Positions 53,528-61,283 of a stretch of 64,000 bases of DNA are shown here, one piece after another. The notes beneath the pieces are model-generated. The model was not told the DNA's origin, ran no database searches, and saw only the letters and a program-made list of their open reading frames with translations. This DNA comes from Borrelia duttonii Ly (GTDB lineage: Bacteria; Spirochaetota; Spirochaetia; Borreliales; Borreliaceae), in NCBI RefSeq assembly GCF_000019685.1, contig NC_011229.1:496001-560000 (forward strand). Direction: 5' to 3'. Each line of letters starts with the position of its first letter. The stretch's first letter is position 1. A program made the position numbers and the translations under genes.

Positions 53528-55327
53528 ATGAAGAGATATTTGAGTTTGAGTTTTTTTTACTTGTTAATTGGTATTTTATTTTTATTTATAATCATATTGA
53601 TTCAATTTAGAAACTTGAGTTTAAATATATTTTTATTAAATGATTTAAAATTTTTCGTTAATAATAAAGTTGAAGATAGTCATTATGTTTTAGATAATCT
53701 TGTTCTTAATATAAGAGGTATTAAGATAAATTTATCTAAAACTTATCCTATTATTATTCCTGAAAATAGTCTTAAGCTATATCCAATTTCTTATAAAGTA
53801 CAAGATAATTCAATTTATGTTTATTTTGAAAATAATATTTTTTTATTATTTGTATTTGATTTAAATAATAATTTTCAGATTAGTTCCAATCTTTCTAAAA
53901 AATTTTTAATAAGTTATGAAATTGAGAGCGATTATAAAATTTTATTTGACAAAAATATTATTGTGAATGATTCTACAAATAACCATTTCGATGTTTCTTT
54001 AGGCAAACATAGTAAACTAAAAGAGAGGGAAATTTTAATTAGTCCTCAAGAAGTTTTTCAAATTGGAAATTTAGTTGCAAAACCTCAAATCGCAAATGAA
54101 GTAGTATCTAAAGATATTCCTTTGAATATGAATTTTTCTGCTGTTTATTCATTAATTAAGAAGATAAGTAAAAAAAATTTTGATTCAGTCTTAATGAAAT
54201 TTAGAGATAAAGTTTATGATGCATGGAGTAGCAGTTCAAATTTTAGCATTAAAAAGGGTGGATGGCGTAAGGGTAATGTATATTCTTTTGATGAGGATAT
54301 ATTTATTTATTATTTGGCAGAATCTTTAACAAGGCATAACTATGAGGATATATTTCCAAAACTTAAACCTTTAATCAGTCTTAATGAAGATAGTTTAACT
54401 TATTTAAGTTCAAGTTATTATGTTGATGCTGAAAAAATAGATATGTTTTTTCATTATCTCTCTGTAAATAAGACTTTTATTAATTCTCTTGAACCAGATA
54501 AAATTTTGAAATATTTAAAGGAAGATGCGTATCTTTTAGAAAAGATTTTTTTATCTGAAAATGTTTCTATTTTAAATGAATCGTTAAATATTTTAAGGAC
54601 TCCAGAAGTAATATTAAGCTCTGGGTTTGATTTAACACAAGCCTATAATATTCTCTCTAATTATATTATATTCTTGCAGTTTGATAATGATAGTTTTATA
54701 TTGGATAAGTTGAGAGAAGAGTTAATAAAATTTATTTCTACATTGTTTTTTGTAACTAATGATGGAGAGGCTTATGTTTCTGAGAATAAAAAGGATTTGT
54801 CTTGGGATATTGAGTATACACTTAAAATTGCTGGATTACTTAAAAGACTTGCTTCTAAGTTAAATTCTAATTTAATATTGGAGTTTGCTTGTAATGCTAT
54901 TTACTATTCTTTGATGAACTCTGATGGTAATAGTATTCCATATGAGAATTATTATGCTGATATTGTTGATAATGATTATATTCCAAAATTTAATTTATTT
55001 CCCAATCTTGGAATTGGACATTGGATATATAGTTCGTCAAAGATTGTAAATTTTAATTTTTCTCAGTCTTTTTATTCTATTGAATTTGATCGTGATTTAA
55101 ATTCTCCTGGATATTTCTTTTTTAAAGGTGTTGAACGTCCTACTTTAGTTAGATTTAGAAATATTAATTGGTTTACAGATATTCAATTTTATATATATTC
55201 TGATGGGTGGAGATATTATGCTGGAGATAAAACATTGGTTTTAAAAATAACACCTAAAAAACTCGATGATACAAAAATTTTTTTAAGATTTGATAATATA
55301 ATGGGATTTAGGGATATTGATGAGTAA
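53528..55327 (+). CDS. Membrane-anchored protein of unknown function
   Basis: An ORF of about 600 residues with one N-terminal membrane helix (LSLSFFYLLIGILFLFIIILIQF) and a large extracytoplasmic part with alternating beta-rich (about 35-180) and helical (about 190-450) regions. The C-terminus is beta-rich (FYIYSDGWRYYAGDKTLVLKIT). No known domain is recognised. I choose ATG 53528; TTG 53519 would lie inside a possible -10 box. If the TTGATA-N17-TAATAT promoter is real, the mRNA could be almost leaderless. It overlaps coaX by 8 bp, which ties their translation together. Confidence 0.75.
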   Translation: MKRYLSLSFFYLLIGILFLFIIILIQFRNLSLNIFLLNDLKFFVNNKVEDSHYVLDNLVLNIRGIKINLSKTYPIIIPENSLKLYPISYKVQDNSIYVYFENNIFLLFVFDLNNNFQISSNLSKKFLISYEIESDYKILFDKNIIVNDSTNNHFDVSLGKHSKLKEREILISPQEVFQIGNLVAKPQIANEVVSKDIPLNMNFSAVYSLIKKISKKNFDSVLMKFRDKVYDAWSSSSNFSIKKGGWRKGNVYSFDEDIFIYYLAESLTRHNYEDIFPKLKPLISLNEDSLTYLSSSYYVDAEKIDMFFHYLSVNKTFINSLEPDKILKYLKEDAYLLEKIFLSENVSILNESLNILRTPEVILSSGFDLTQAYNILSNYIIFLQFDNDSFILDKLREELIKFISTLFFVTNDGEAYVSENKKDLSWDIEYTLKIAGLLKRLASKLNSNLILEFACNAIYYSLMNSDGNSIPYENYYADIVDNDYIPKFNLFPNLGIGHWIYSSSKIVNFNFSQSFYSIEFDRDLNSPGYFFFKGVERPTLVRFRNINWFTDIQFYIYSDGWRYYAGDKTLVLKITPKKLDDTKIFLRFDNIMGFRDIDE

Positions 55328-56111
55328 AATTGTTGATTCAACTCAGTTAATTGTTGATATTGGAAATACAAGTATATCTTTTGCGTTATATGATGTTGGA
55401 GGCATGCAAATATTTTGTAAACTTAAAACAAAACTTGATTTAAGTTTTAGAGAGCTTTGTAACTTTCTTAAACTCAAATTTAACTTTAAAGTTAGTAAAG
55501 TATTTGTAAGTAGTGTTGTACCAGTTATCGATAAAGTGCTTATTGATGCAATTATTTTTCTTTATAATGTGACTCCTTTATTTATTGGTTATGATTTAAG
55601 TTATGATTTAAGTTTTGAATTTTATAATGGTCGTAAGTTTATTTTAGGATCAGATGTTTTTGCAAATCTTATTGGAGCTATTGAATATTATAATATTAAT
55701 GATGCTTTGATTGCAGATCTTGGCACAGCTTGTACTATTTTTGCAGTTAGTAGAAAAGATGGCATACTTGGAGGTTTAATTAATGGTGGACCTTTCACAA
55801 GTTTGACTGCATTAATTGAAAATGCATATCTTTTAAAGGATTTTAATCTTGTAGTGCCTCAAAATTTATTGGGTTTGTCAACTATTGATAGTGTCAATAG
55901 CGGTGTAATTTATCAGTATAAGTATTTAATAGAAGGTGTTTATCATGATCTTATTCGTAATTATGATAGAGAATTTAAATTAATAATTACGGGGGGAAAT
56001 TCTAATTTGATTTTACCTTTAATAAGTGTAGATTTTATATTTAATTTATATTTGACGCTTGAAGGCATTAGAATTTTGGGAAATGCTTTTAAAGAAAATC
56101 ATTTGTCTTAA
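55320..56111 (+). CDS. coaX: Type III pantothenate kinase
   Basis: A 263-residue ASKHA-fold kinase from ATG 55320: phosphate-1 motif LIVDIGNTSISFAL, SSVVPVID, the pantothenate loop LGSDVFANLIGA (family PGADR, changed here), phosphate-2 motif LIADLGTACTIFAV and GGLINGGPFTSLTALIENAYLL (family GGxIxPG). The last step region IITGGNSNLILP is clear. CoaX starts coenzyme A synthesis and is the known PanK type of Borrelia. The Pro-to-Asn change in the GGxIxPG motif and the altered PGADR are worth noting. Its 3' end overlaps the opposing gene by 23 bp. Confidence 0.9.
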   Translation: MSKIVDSTQLIVDIGNTSISFALYDVGGMQIFCKLKTKLDLSFRELCNFLKLKFNFKVSKVFVSSVVPVIDKVLIDAIIFLYNVTPLFIGYDLSYDLSFEFYNGRKFILGSDVFANLIGAIEYYNINDALIADLGTACTIFAVSRKDGILGGLINGGPFTSLTALIENAYLLKDFNLVVPQNLLGLSTIDSVNSGVIYQYKYLIEGVYHDLIRNYDREFKLIITGGNSNLILPLISVDFIFNLYLTLEGIRILGNAFKENHLS

Positions 56112-56913
56112 AATTAAAAATGTTTGTAAATAGTTCTTTTTTGTTGAAGCTTTTGTTTATTCCAAATCTAGTTAATGAAAAATCATATTTTACAGGATCA
56201 TCTTTGTTTTGTTTTAAAAAATATTTTGTAACTTCTATTGCTCTTTTGAGACTTACATTCTTTGTATTTTGAAGATTAAATAGTTTTGCTGAAATATCTC
56301 TCATATGAGTATCCATTGGAATTATTAAATTTGATGGATTAATTTTATTCCAAATTCCCAAATCAACATTGTCTTTTCTTATCATCCATCTTAAGAATAA
56401 AAATAGTCTTTTACAAGCGCTTCCTTTTGATGGTTTGGGGAGTATCATTCCAAATGGCTCTTTATTAACATTTTCCATTTGTGTTATAAGCTCGTCTAAA
56501 CTTGCTATAAAGTTTTTGTTTTTTTTGTAGATGTTATGAAATAAATTTTCAATTGATAGATATTTTTCTTTTATTGTTTTAATAGACATTAATAATTTAA
56601 CAATGTCTTCTGTTGTAAAAAACCTGTATGTAAAGTCTTTATATATTTCATTTAAATCTTTTCTTGTAAATGTTTTGAGTGTTTTTGAAGGTTGTTTTCC
56701 AAGTGGTTTTAAAATGTACTCAATTGCTGATAATATTCTCTCAACTCTTCCTAATGCTAGTGATGAGCTAATTAAACCTACAAGTTCAATGTCTTCTTTT
56801 TCTGTATATTTATATAAAAATTCTAATGGGTCTGGATGAACAAATTCTCGTTTATTATATTTACTGTATATAAATTCTAATATTTCTGATATGTTATCCT
56901 TATTTTTTTGCAT
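56089..56913 (-). CDS. DUF2400/TIGR02757 family protein
   Basis: A 274-residue protein matching the TIGR02757 family: an N-terminal helical region with LVGLISSSLALGRVERI, then RLFLFLRWMIRKDNVDLGIWNKI, PSNLIIPMDTHMRDISAKL and DDPVKYDFSLTRFGI. The family is widespread in Bacteroidetes and spirochaetes and resembles helix-hairpin-helix DNA glycosylase-like folds in predicted content; activity is unproven. I choose ATG 56913; a TTG 6 bp upstream is possible. It overlaps the end of the GH73 gene (14 bp) and, tail to tail, coaX. Confidence 0.85.
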   Translation of the reverse strand: MQKNKDNISEILEFIYSKYNKREFVHPDPLEFLYKYTEKEDIELVGLISSSLALGRVERILSAIEYILKPLGKQPSKTLKTFTRKDLNEIYKDFTYRFFTTEDIVKLLMSIKTIKEKYLSIENLFHNIYKKNKNFIASLDELITQMENVNKEPFGMILPKPSKGSACKRLFLFLRWMIRKDNVDLGIWNKINPSNLIIPMDTHMRDISAKLFNLQNTKNVSLKRAIEVTKYFLKQNKDDPVKYDFSLTRFGINKSFNKKELFTNIFNFKTNDFL

Positions 56914-57511
56914 TCTCAAATTCTAACAACCCTAACAATATTTTTTTTAATTTTTTATCATAAAGTTTGTCTGTTGCCCATTTTCCAGTGAGATCATATA
57001 TTGTTGGGGCAGATCCTCTTTTGACGAAATAAAATCTAGGATCAACCATATTTGAGTTTATATCTTGGCTTGAGGCATAGGCTTTTAAATGTTGAATGTG
57101 TGCTCTTATTCCTTCTTGCATATTAGAAAAAGAATTTCCCTTTGTAAAATTGTCAGTGGCTCCTAATCCTGAAAAATTATGTTGTTCTTTTGATACTATC
57201 CCATTAAATTTTAAAATGCCTGTTTCAAGTAACATTTGGGCATAGGCAATATCATAATTTATTCCTTCAATTATAGCTTCTTCTATGTAAATTTGTGCAA
57301 TTGTTTTGACATATTCTGCTTCAAGATAAGGATTCATTTTTAATGTATATTTTACAATATTCTCTACTTGACTTTTTCCTTTACTTAGTAAAAAGGGAAT
57401 ATATTTTTCTTTTTGTGTTGAGGTGTTTATTTCAATTATTTCTTCAATGCAGTAACTCTTTACTGTTAATAATATTTGTGATATTAATAACAGTATAAAC
57501 TTCTTGTGCAT
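56900..57511 (-). CDS. Secreted GH73-type N-acetylglucosaminidase
   Basis: A 203-residue protein with a signal peptide (FILLLISQILLTVKSYC) and a glucosaminidase domain: GINYDIAYAQMLLETGIL (catalytic Glu about 96), EQHNFSGLGATDNFTKGNSFSNMQEGIRAHIQHLKAYA, VDPRFYFVKRGSAPTIYDLTGKWATDK. Such enzymes cleave peptidoglycan glycan chains and are used in cell separation or flagellar assembly. It is preceded 2 bp upstream by the membrane-protein gene at 57514 and followed by the DUF2400 gene, forming a three-gene minus-strand unit. Confidence 0.88.
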   Translation of the reverse strand: MHKKFILLLISQILLTVKSYCIEEIIEINTSTQKEKYIPFLLSKGKSQVENIVKYTLKMNPYLEAEYVKTIAQIYIEEAIIEGINYDIAYAQMLLETGILKFNGIVSKEQHNFSGLGATDNFTKGNSFSNMQEGIRAHIQHLKAYASSQDINSNMVDPRFYFVKRGSAPTIYDLTGKWATDKLYDKKLKKILLGLLEFENAKK

Positions 57512-57513
57512 TT

Positions 57514-58803
57514 TTAATGTCCTTTATCTTCAATAAATTGATCAATTTCATTTATCATGAAATCAAATCTTGGTAATGTTAATTCTTGATTTTTAAATAA
57601 GTTGAAACTTGATAAATAACTTCTACTAAAAATGAAATCAGAAATCTCACCAATATGATTCATGTTGATTATTTTTATAGAAGATATATCCGATTCTGTT
57701 TGTTGCCATTCATTTTCATCTTGTTTTATTAATAATTGTAACGTTTTGATTTTAAATTTTTGAGGTTTACCCCCAATATTTATATATTTTTTTATTTGTT
57801 GATTTTGATTTATGATTTCATTTGCAATGTTTATTTGATTTCCCATTGTAATTAAGACCAATTGATTTATATCCATTCTTGAATCTAAAAATTTTAATTT
57901 TTGACTTGATTTTACAAGTTCTATTACATTTTGAATTTCTGTAATATCGGATGTTTTGTCTTTTCTTTGACTGAAAATTTTGATTGGTTCTACCAAATAT
58001 TTAATCATTGAGTTTGAAATATGTGTTAGTAAAGTTGTATTGTTATTTTTAATAAAGTTATGGATGTTTATATGTTTGTATATTGGAGAATATAGATATA
58101 CAATATTTCCTTTTTTAACTAGTCTGTTTACAAGTGATTTAAACATTGAGTCATGAGAATAAGAAGGTAGAATAATTAGGATACTGTCATATAGTTTTTG
58201 ATTGGTGCTAATTGGTGCGTCTTTATATACATTTTCATATGTTGGAAGATAATTCATTTCATTTATAAAAAAAGGATTAAAATCATAATAAAAAAAAGGG
58301 TTTTGACGTTTTAGTCCTAATGTGAGATTAATTGGATACCAGACTGATAGATTTAAGTTATTTTTGTGATCTTTGATTTTTGTAAATCCTATTTTATAGT
58401 TTGCATTTATGTCTTTTGGATAATTGATAAAGAAACTGAGATATGAAAATATTGTTGCAATAAATATTATTATTATTGATGGTATTACTATCATTATTTT
58501 AAAAGGAATAGTGAAAATTATTCTTTTGAGTTTGTTGTTTTGTTTCCTTTGTTTTTGTCTTCTAAGAATGATTGTTTTTATGGTTTTAATAGTAGTTATT
58601 ATTAAGAAAAATAGGAATATGGAGCCGGTATATAACATTAATGGTCTTGCTTCTATAAGATATAGCGTAATTATGAAGAAGGTTCCTGGGAATATGATGA
58701 AATAATCTTCATAAGAAAATTCTTTTTTAAAATTAAATAAATTTATTATTAAAAATATACCAAAACTTAATAAAAATATTGTTTCATAAGATTGTTCGTA
58801 CAT
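57514..58803 (-). CDS. Membrane protein with degenerate PAF-acetylhydrolase-like domain
   Basis: A 429-residue protein with four or five N-terminal membrane helices, then a globular part starting IGFTKIKDHKNNLNLSVWYP, typical of the platelet-activating-factor acetylhydrolase/dienelactone-hydrolase type alpha/beta fold. The strand ILIILPSYSHDS stands where active enzymes read VIFSHGLGG. The nucleophile elbow GHSFGG aligns with ITMGNQINIAN, so the catalytic Ser is missing. A late NMNHIGEISDF could hold a residual His. It is probably a non-catalytic or altered hydrolase; the assignment is by pattern only and needs structure comparison. Confidence 0.6.
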   Translation of the reverse strand: MYEQSYETIFLLSFGIFLIINLFNFKKEFSYEDYFIIFPGTFFIITLYLIEARPLMLYTGSIFLFFLIITTIKTIKTIILRRQKQRKQNNKLKRIIFTIPFKIMIVIPSIIIIFIATIFSYLSFFINYPKDINANYKIGFTKIKDHKNNLNLSVWYPINLTLGLKRQNPFFYYDFNPFFINEMNYLPTYENVYKDAPISTNQKLYDSILIILPSYSHDSMFKSLVNRLVKKGNIVYLYSPIYKHINIHNFIKNNNTTLLTHISNSMIKYLVEPIKIFSQRKDKTSDITEIQNVIELVKSSQKLKFLDSRMDINQLVLITMGNQINIANEIINQNQQIKKYINIGGKPQKFKIKTLQLLIKQDENEWQQTESDISSIKIINMNHIGEISDFIFSRSYLSSFNLFKNQELTLPRFDFMINEIDQFIEDKGH

Positions 58804-58926
58804 AAAAAATATTTTTTCCTTAACTAATTATAAGCATAAAAACTTTATTTACAAAATAATTTATTGAGTTGCATTGAGCTTTTAATGATATAGCCAGGGT
58901 TTTTCTTTTATCGTTTAATTTTATTA

Positions 58927-58935
58927 TGATATAAT
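58927..58935 (+). promoter_or_regulatory. Extended -10 promoter of phnP
   Basis: TGATATAAT is a perfect extended -10 (TGnTATAAT), 28 bp before the phnP ATG. No clear -35 box precedes it, which is acceptable for extended -10 promoters. A ribosome site AAGGGG follows. Confidence 0.5.
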
Positions 58936-58963
58936 TGGGGTTCTTAAGGGGTAATGGTAATAC

Positions 58964-59722
58964 ATGTTAGGAATATTTTTAGGAACTGGTGCATCAAGTG
59001 GTGTTCCTATGTTGAATTGTAATTGTAGAGTATGTAATTCAGATTTTTGTAAAAATAAAAGACTTAGAAGTGCATTTTTGTTAAGTTTGTGTGGTCTTAA
59101 CTTATTGATTGATACGGGACCTGATATTAGAACACAGCTTTTAAGGGAAAATATTTTGAAATTGGATTTGGTATTGTATACTCATGAACATTATGATCAT
59201 ATTATGGGACTTGATGATATTAAATTTTATACAAGGTGTGTTCCTTTACCTATTTATGCCCGAGAGACTACTATGCATCATATTAAAAATGCATTTCCAC
59301 ATAATTTTTCATCAAGAATGTCTATCAGTGGAAAAGCCAATATTCTTCCTAGATTAGCAGTTGATTTTGAGCAAATTTTTTTTAAAGGAATAAAGATAAT
59401 TCCAATTCCTTTACTACATGGAGATATAATTAGTTTGGGGTATAGAATAAATAATTTAGCATATCTTACTGATGTTAAGTCTATTCCCGAGATTTCTTAT
59501 AGTTATTTAGAGGGATTAGATGTATTGGTGATAGATGCTTTGAGAATTAAACCTCATCCAGGTCATTTAAATTTTGATGATGCTATTCTTGAAGTTAAAA
59601 AGATCAATCCTAAAATTGCTTATTTCACTCATATTGCACATGATATTATGCATGATGAATTTGATTATTTGAGGAGGGATAATATTTATTTAGCTTATGA
59701 TGGCTTACAAATATATATTTAG
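58964..59722 (+). CDS. PhnP-like metallo-beta-lactamase fold hydrolase
   Basis: A 252-residue protein of the PhnP/phosphodiesterase group: FLGTGASSGVPMLNCNCRVC with a cysteine cluster (NCNCRVCNSDFC) that binds structural zinc in PhnP, LIDTGPDIRTQLL, the dimetal site THEHYDHIMGLDD, LLHGDIISLGYRI, AYLTDV, and FTHIAHDIMHDEFD. PhnP hydrolyses cyclic phosphates in phosphonate use, but with no phn cluster nearby a general cyclic phosphodiesterase role is likelier. It starts a plus-strand run through exoA to the M16 gene. Confidence 0.88.
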   Translation: MLGIFLGTGASSGVPMLNCNCRVCNSDFCKNKRLRSAFLLSLCGLNLLIDTGPDIRTQLLRENILKLDLVLYTHEHYDHIMGLDDIKFYTRCVPLPIYARETTMHHIKNAFPHNFSSRMSISGKANILPRLAVDFEQIFFKGIKIIPIPLLHGDIISLGYRINNLAYLTDVKSIPEISYSYLEGLDVLVIDALRIKPHPGHLNFDDAILEVKKINPKIAYFTHIAHDIMHDEFDYLRRDNIYLAYDGLQIYI

Positions 59723-59733
59723 ATTGGTATATA

Positions 59734-60498
59734 ATGATGAATTTGATTTCTTGGAATGTTAATGGAATAAGAGCTGTTTCTAATAAGGGTTTTCTTAATT
59801 TTATTGCAGAATATAGTCCTGATATTTTGTGTTTGCAGGAAACCAAGGCTTTAAAAGAACAGTTACCTAGGGAACTTATTGATATTGAGGGATATTATTC
59901 ATATTTTTCAAAATCCATAATCAAAGGTTATAGTGGTGTTGCTATTTATTCAAAAATTGAACCTATTAAATTGGAAAATATGAATATTGAAATATTTGAT
60001 AGAGAAGGGAGATGCATTATTGCTCATTATCATGATTTTATTCTGATTAATGCATATTTTCCTAATTCACAGTCTTTAAGAAAAAGACTTAATTATAAGC
60101 TTGAATTTTTGATGAGTCTTGAATCTATTGCAAATTCATTTGTAACTTCTGGAAAAAATCTTATTGTTTGTGGGGATTTTAATATTGCACATACGGAAAT
60201 TGATTTGTCCAATCCTAAGACTAGCAGAGAATCTGCTGGCTTTTATGTTGAAGAAACCAATTGGATGGATAATTTTTTAAATAGAGGTTATGTGGATACA
60301 TTTAGAATGTTTAATAAGGAGCCAGGTAATTATACTTGGTGGGATTATAAGACGAGAGCTAGGGAACGTAATGTAGGATGGAGAATTGACTATTTTGTTA
60401 TAAATAAGGCTTTTCAATCTAAAGTAAAAGATGCTTTAATTTTAAATAAGGTAATGGGTAGTGATCATTGTCCTGTTTTTTTAAAATTAAAGCAATAG
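59734..60498 (+). CDS. exoA: Exodeoxyribonuclease III (AP endonuclease)
   Basis: A 254-residue EEP-fold nuclease: LISWNVNGIRAV, ILCLQETKA (metal Glu), YSGVAIYSK, VCGDFNIAHTEIDL, WWDYKTRARERNVGWRIDYFV, and GSDHCPVFL (catalytic Asp-His). It acts in base excision repair at abasic sites. It is the only clear base-excision gene in the window. Confidence 0.95.
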   Translation: MMNLISWNVNGIRAVSNKGFLNFIAEYSPDILCLQETKALKEQLPRELIDIEGYYSYFSKSIIKGYSGVAIYSKIEPIKLENMNIEIFDREGRCIIAHYHDFILINAYFPNSQSLRKRLNYKLEFLMSLESIANSFVTSGKNLIVCGDFNIAHTEIDLSNPKTSRESAGFYVEETNWMDNFLNRGYVDTFRMFNKEPGNYTWWDYKTRARERNVGWRIDYFVINKAFQSKVKDALILNKVMGSDHCPVFLKLKQ

Positions 60499-60521
60499 AT
60501 TAATATGTATGGGAGTTATGT

Positions 60522-61283
60522 ATGAGTCGGTATTTTGTAATGGTTTTGTTTTTGTGTATTCATAATCTGATTTTTGGAATAAAGTTGATTAATTTAGAAA
60601 GTATTGATTTTTATCGCAGTCTTGAGAAGCAGGATTTATTATTTATAATTCATTTATTAGAACGTGAAAAATATTTAAATCAAAAGGATGAACTCTTTAC
60701 ATATATTGATTTAGCCAATCAGGCTTTGATTGAGAAAGGTACACAGGTTTTGGGTGGCAATGATAAATTGGATGATATGCAACTTATTAATTCTTTGCAA
60801 CGAGATAATCTGGATAATTATAATAGTTCAAAGTTTGTCTTGCAAGCATCTAAGGCGTTAAATATTTTTGTGTTTTTTGATGATATTGATGGGTTTTTAA
60901 AAACATTAGATGGTCGTAGAGTAAGTTTTAGTGATGGTAATTTTGTTATCTTAGATCAGGTTTCTTTTAAAGGTTATGATAATGTTGCAAGTGAACATTC
61001 TACTATTGAAATTTATGAGAAAAGTATTCTAAATCCTGATTTTAATAAACTTATTTTAGACAAATTGGGATTTTTTGTTTATATTGGGGAATTAAATAAA
61101 AAAATTTATTTTAATGATATTGTAAAATTGTCTAAAGGGGAACTTTTATTTTTATTTTATGAATTGTTTCCTATTTCTAGATTAAAGGGTATAAAGGATT
61201 GGTATGATTTTGGATTTACGTCTATTATTAGAGAAATTAAAAAAGTTTATAATACAAGAATTAATTCAAGGAAATTAAAATGA
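60522..61283 (+). CDS. Secreted protein of unknown function
   Basis: A 253-residue ORF with a signal peptide (YFVMVLFLCIHNLIFGIK) and a GGGAG ribosome site. The body has no recognised domain; it alternates helical stretches with FVFFDDIDGFLKTLDGRRVSFSDGNFVILDQVSFKGYDNV, which looks like an acidic beta region. The TGA stop overlaps by 4 bp the ATG of the following M16 peptidase lipoprotein, so the two are probably translated together and may act in the same envelope process. Confidence 0.75.
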   Translation: MSRYFVMVLFLCIHNLIFGIKLINLESIDFYRSLEKQDLLFIIHLLEREKYLNQKDELFTYIDLANQALIEKGTQVLGGNDKLDDMQLINSLQRDNLDNYNSSKFVLQASKALNIFVFFDDIDGFLKTLDGRRVSFSDGNFVILDQVSFKGYDNVASEHSTIEIYEKSILNPDFNKLILDKLGFFVYIGELNKKIYFNDIVKLSKGELLFLFYELFPISRLKGIKDWYDFGFTSIIREIKKVYNTRINSRKLK

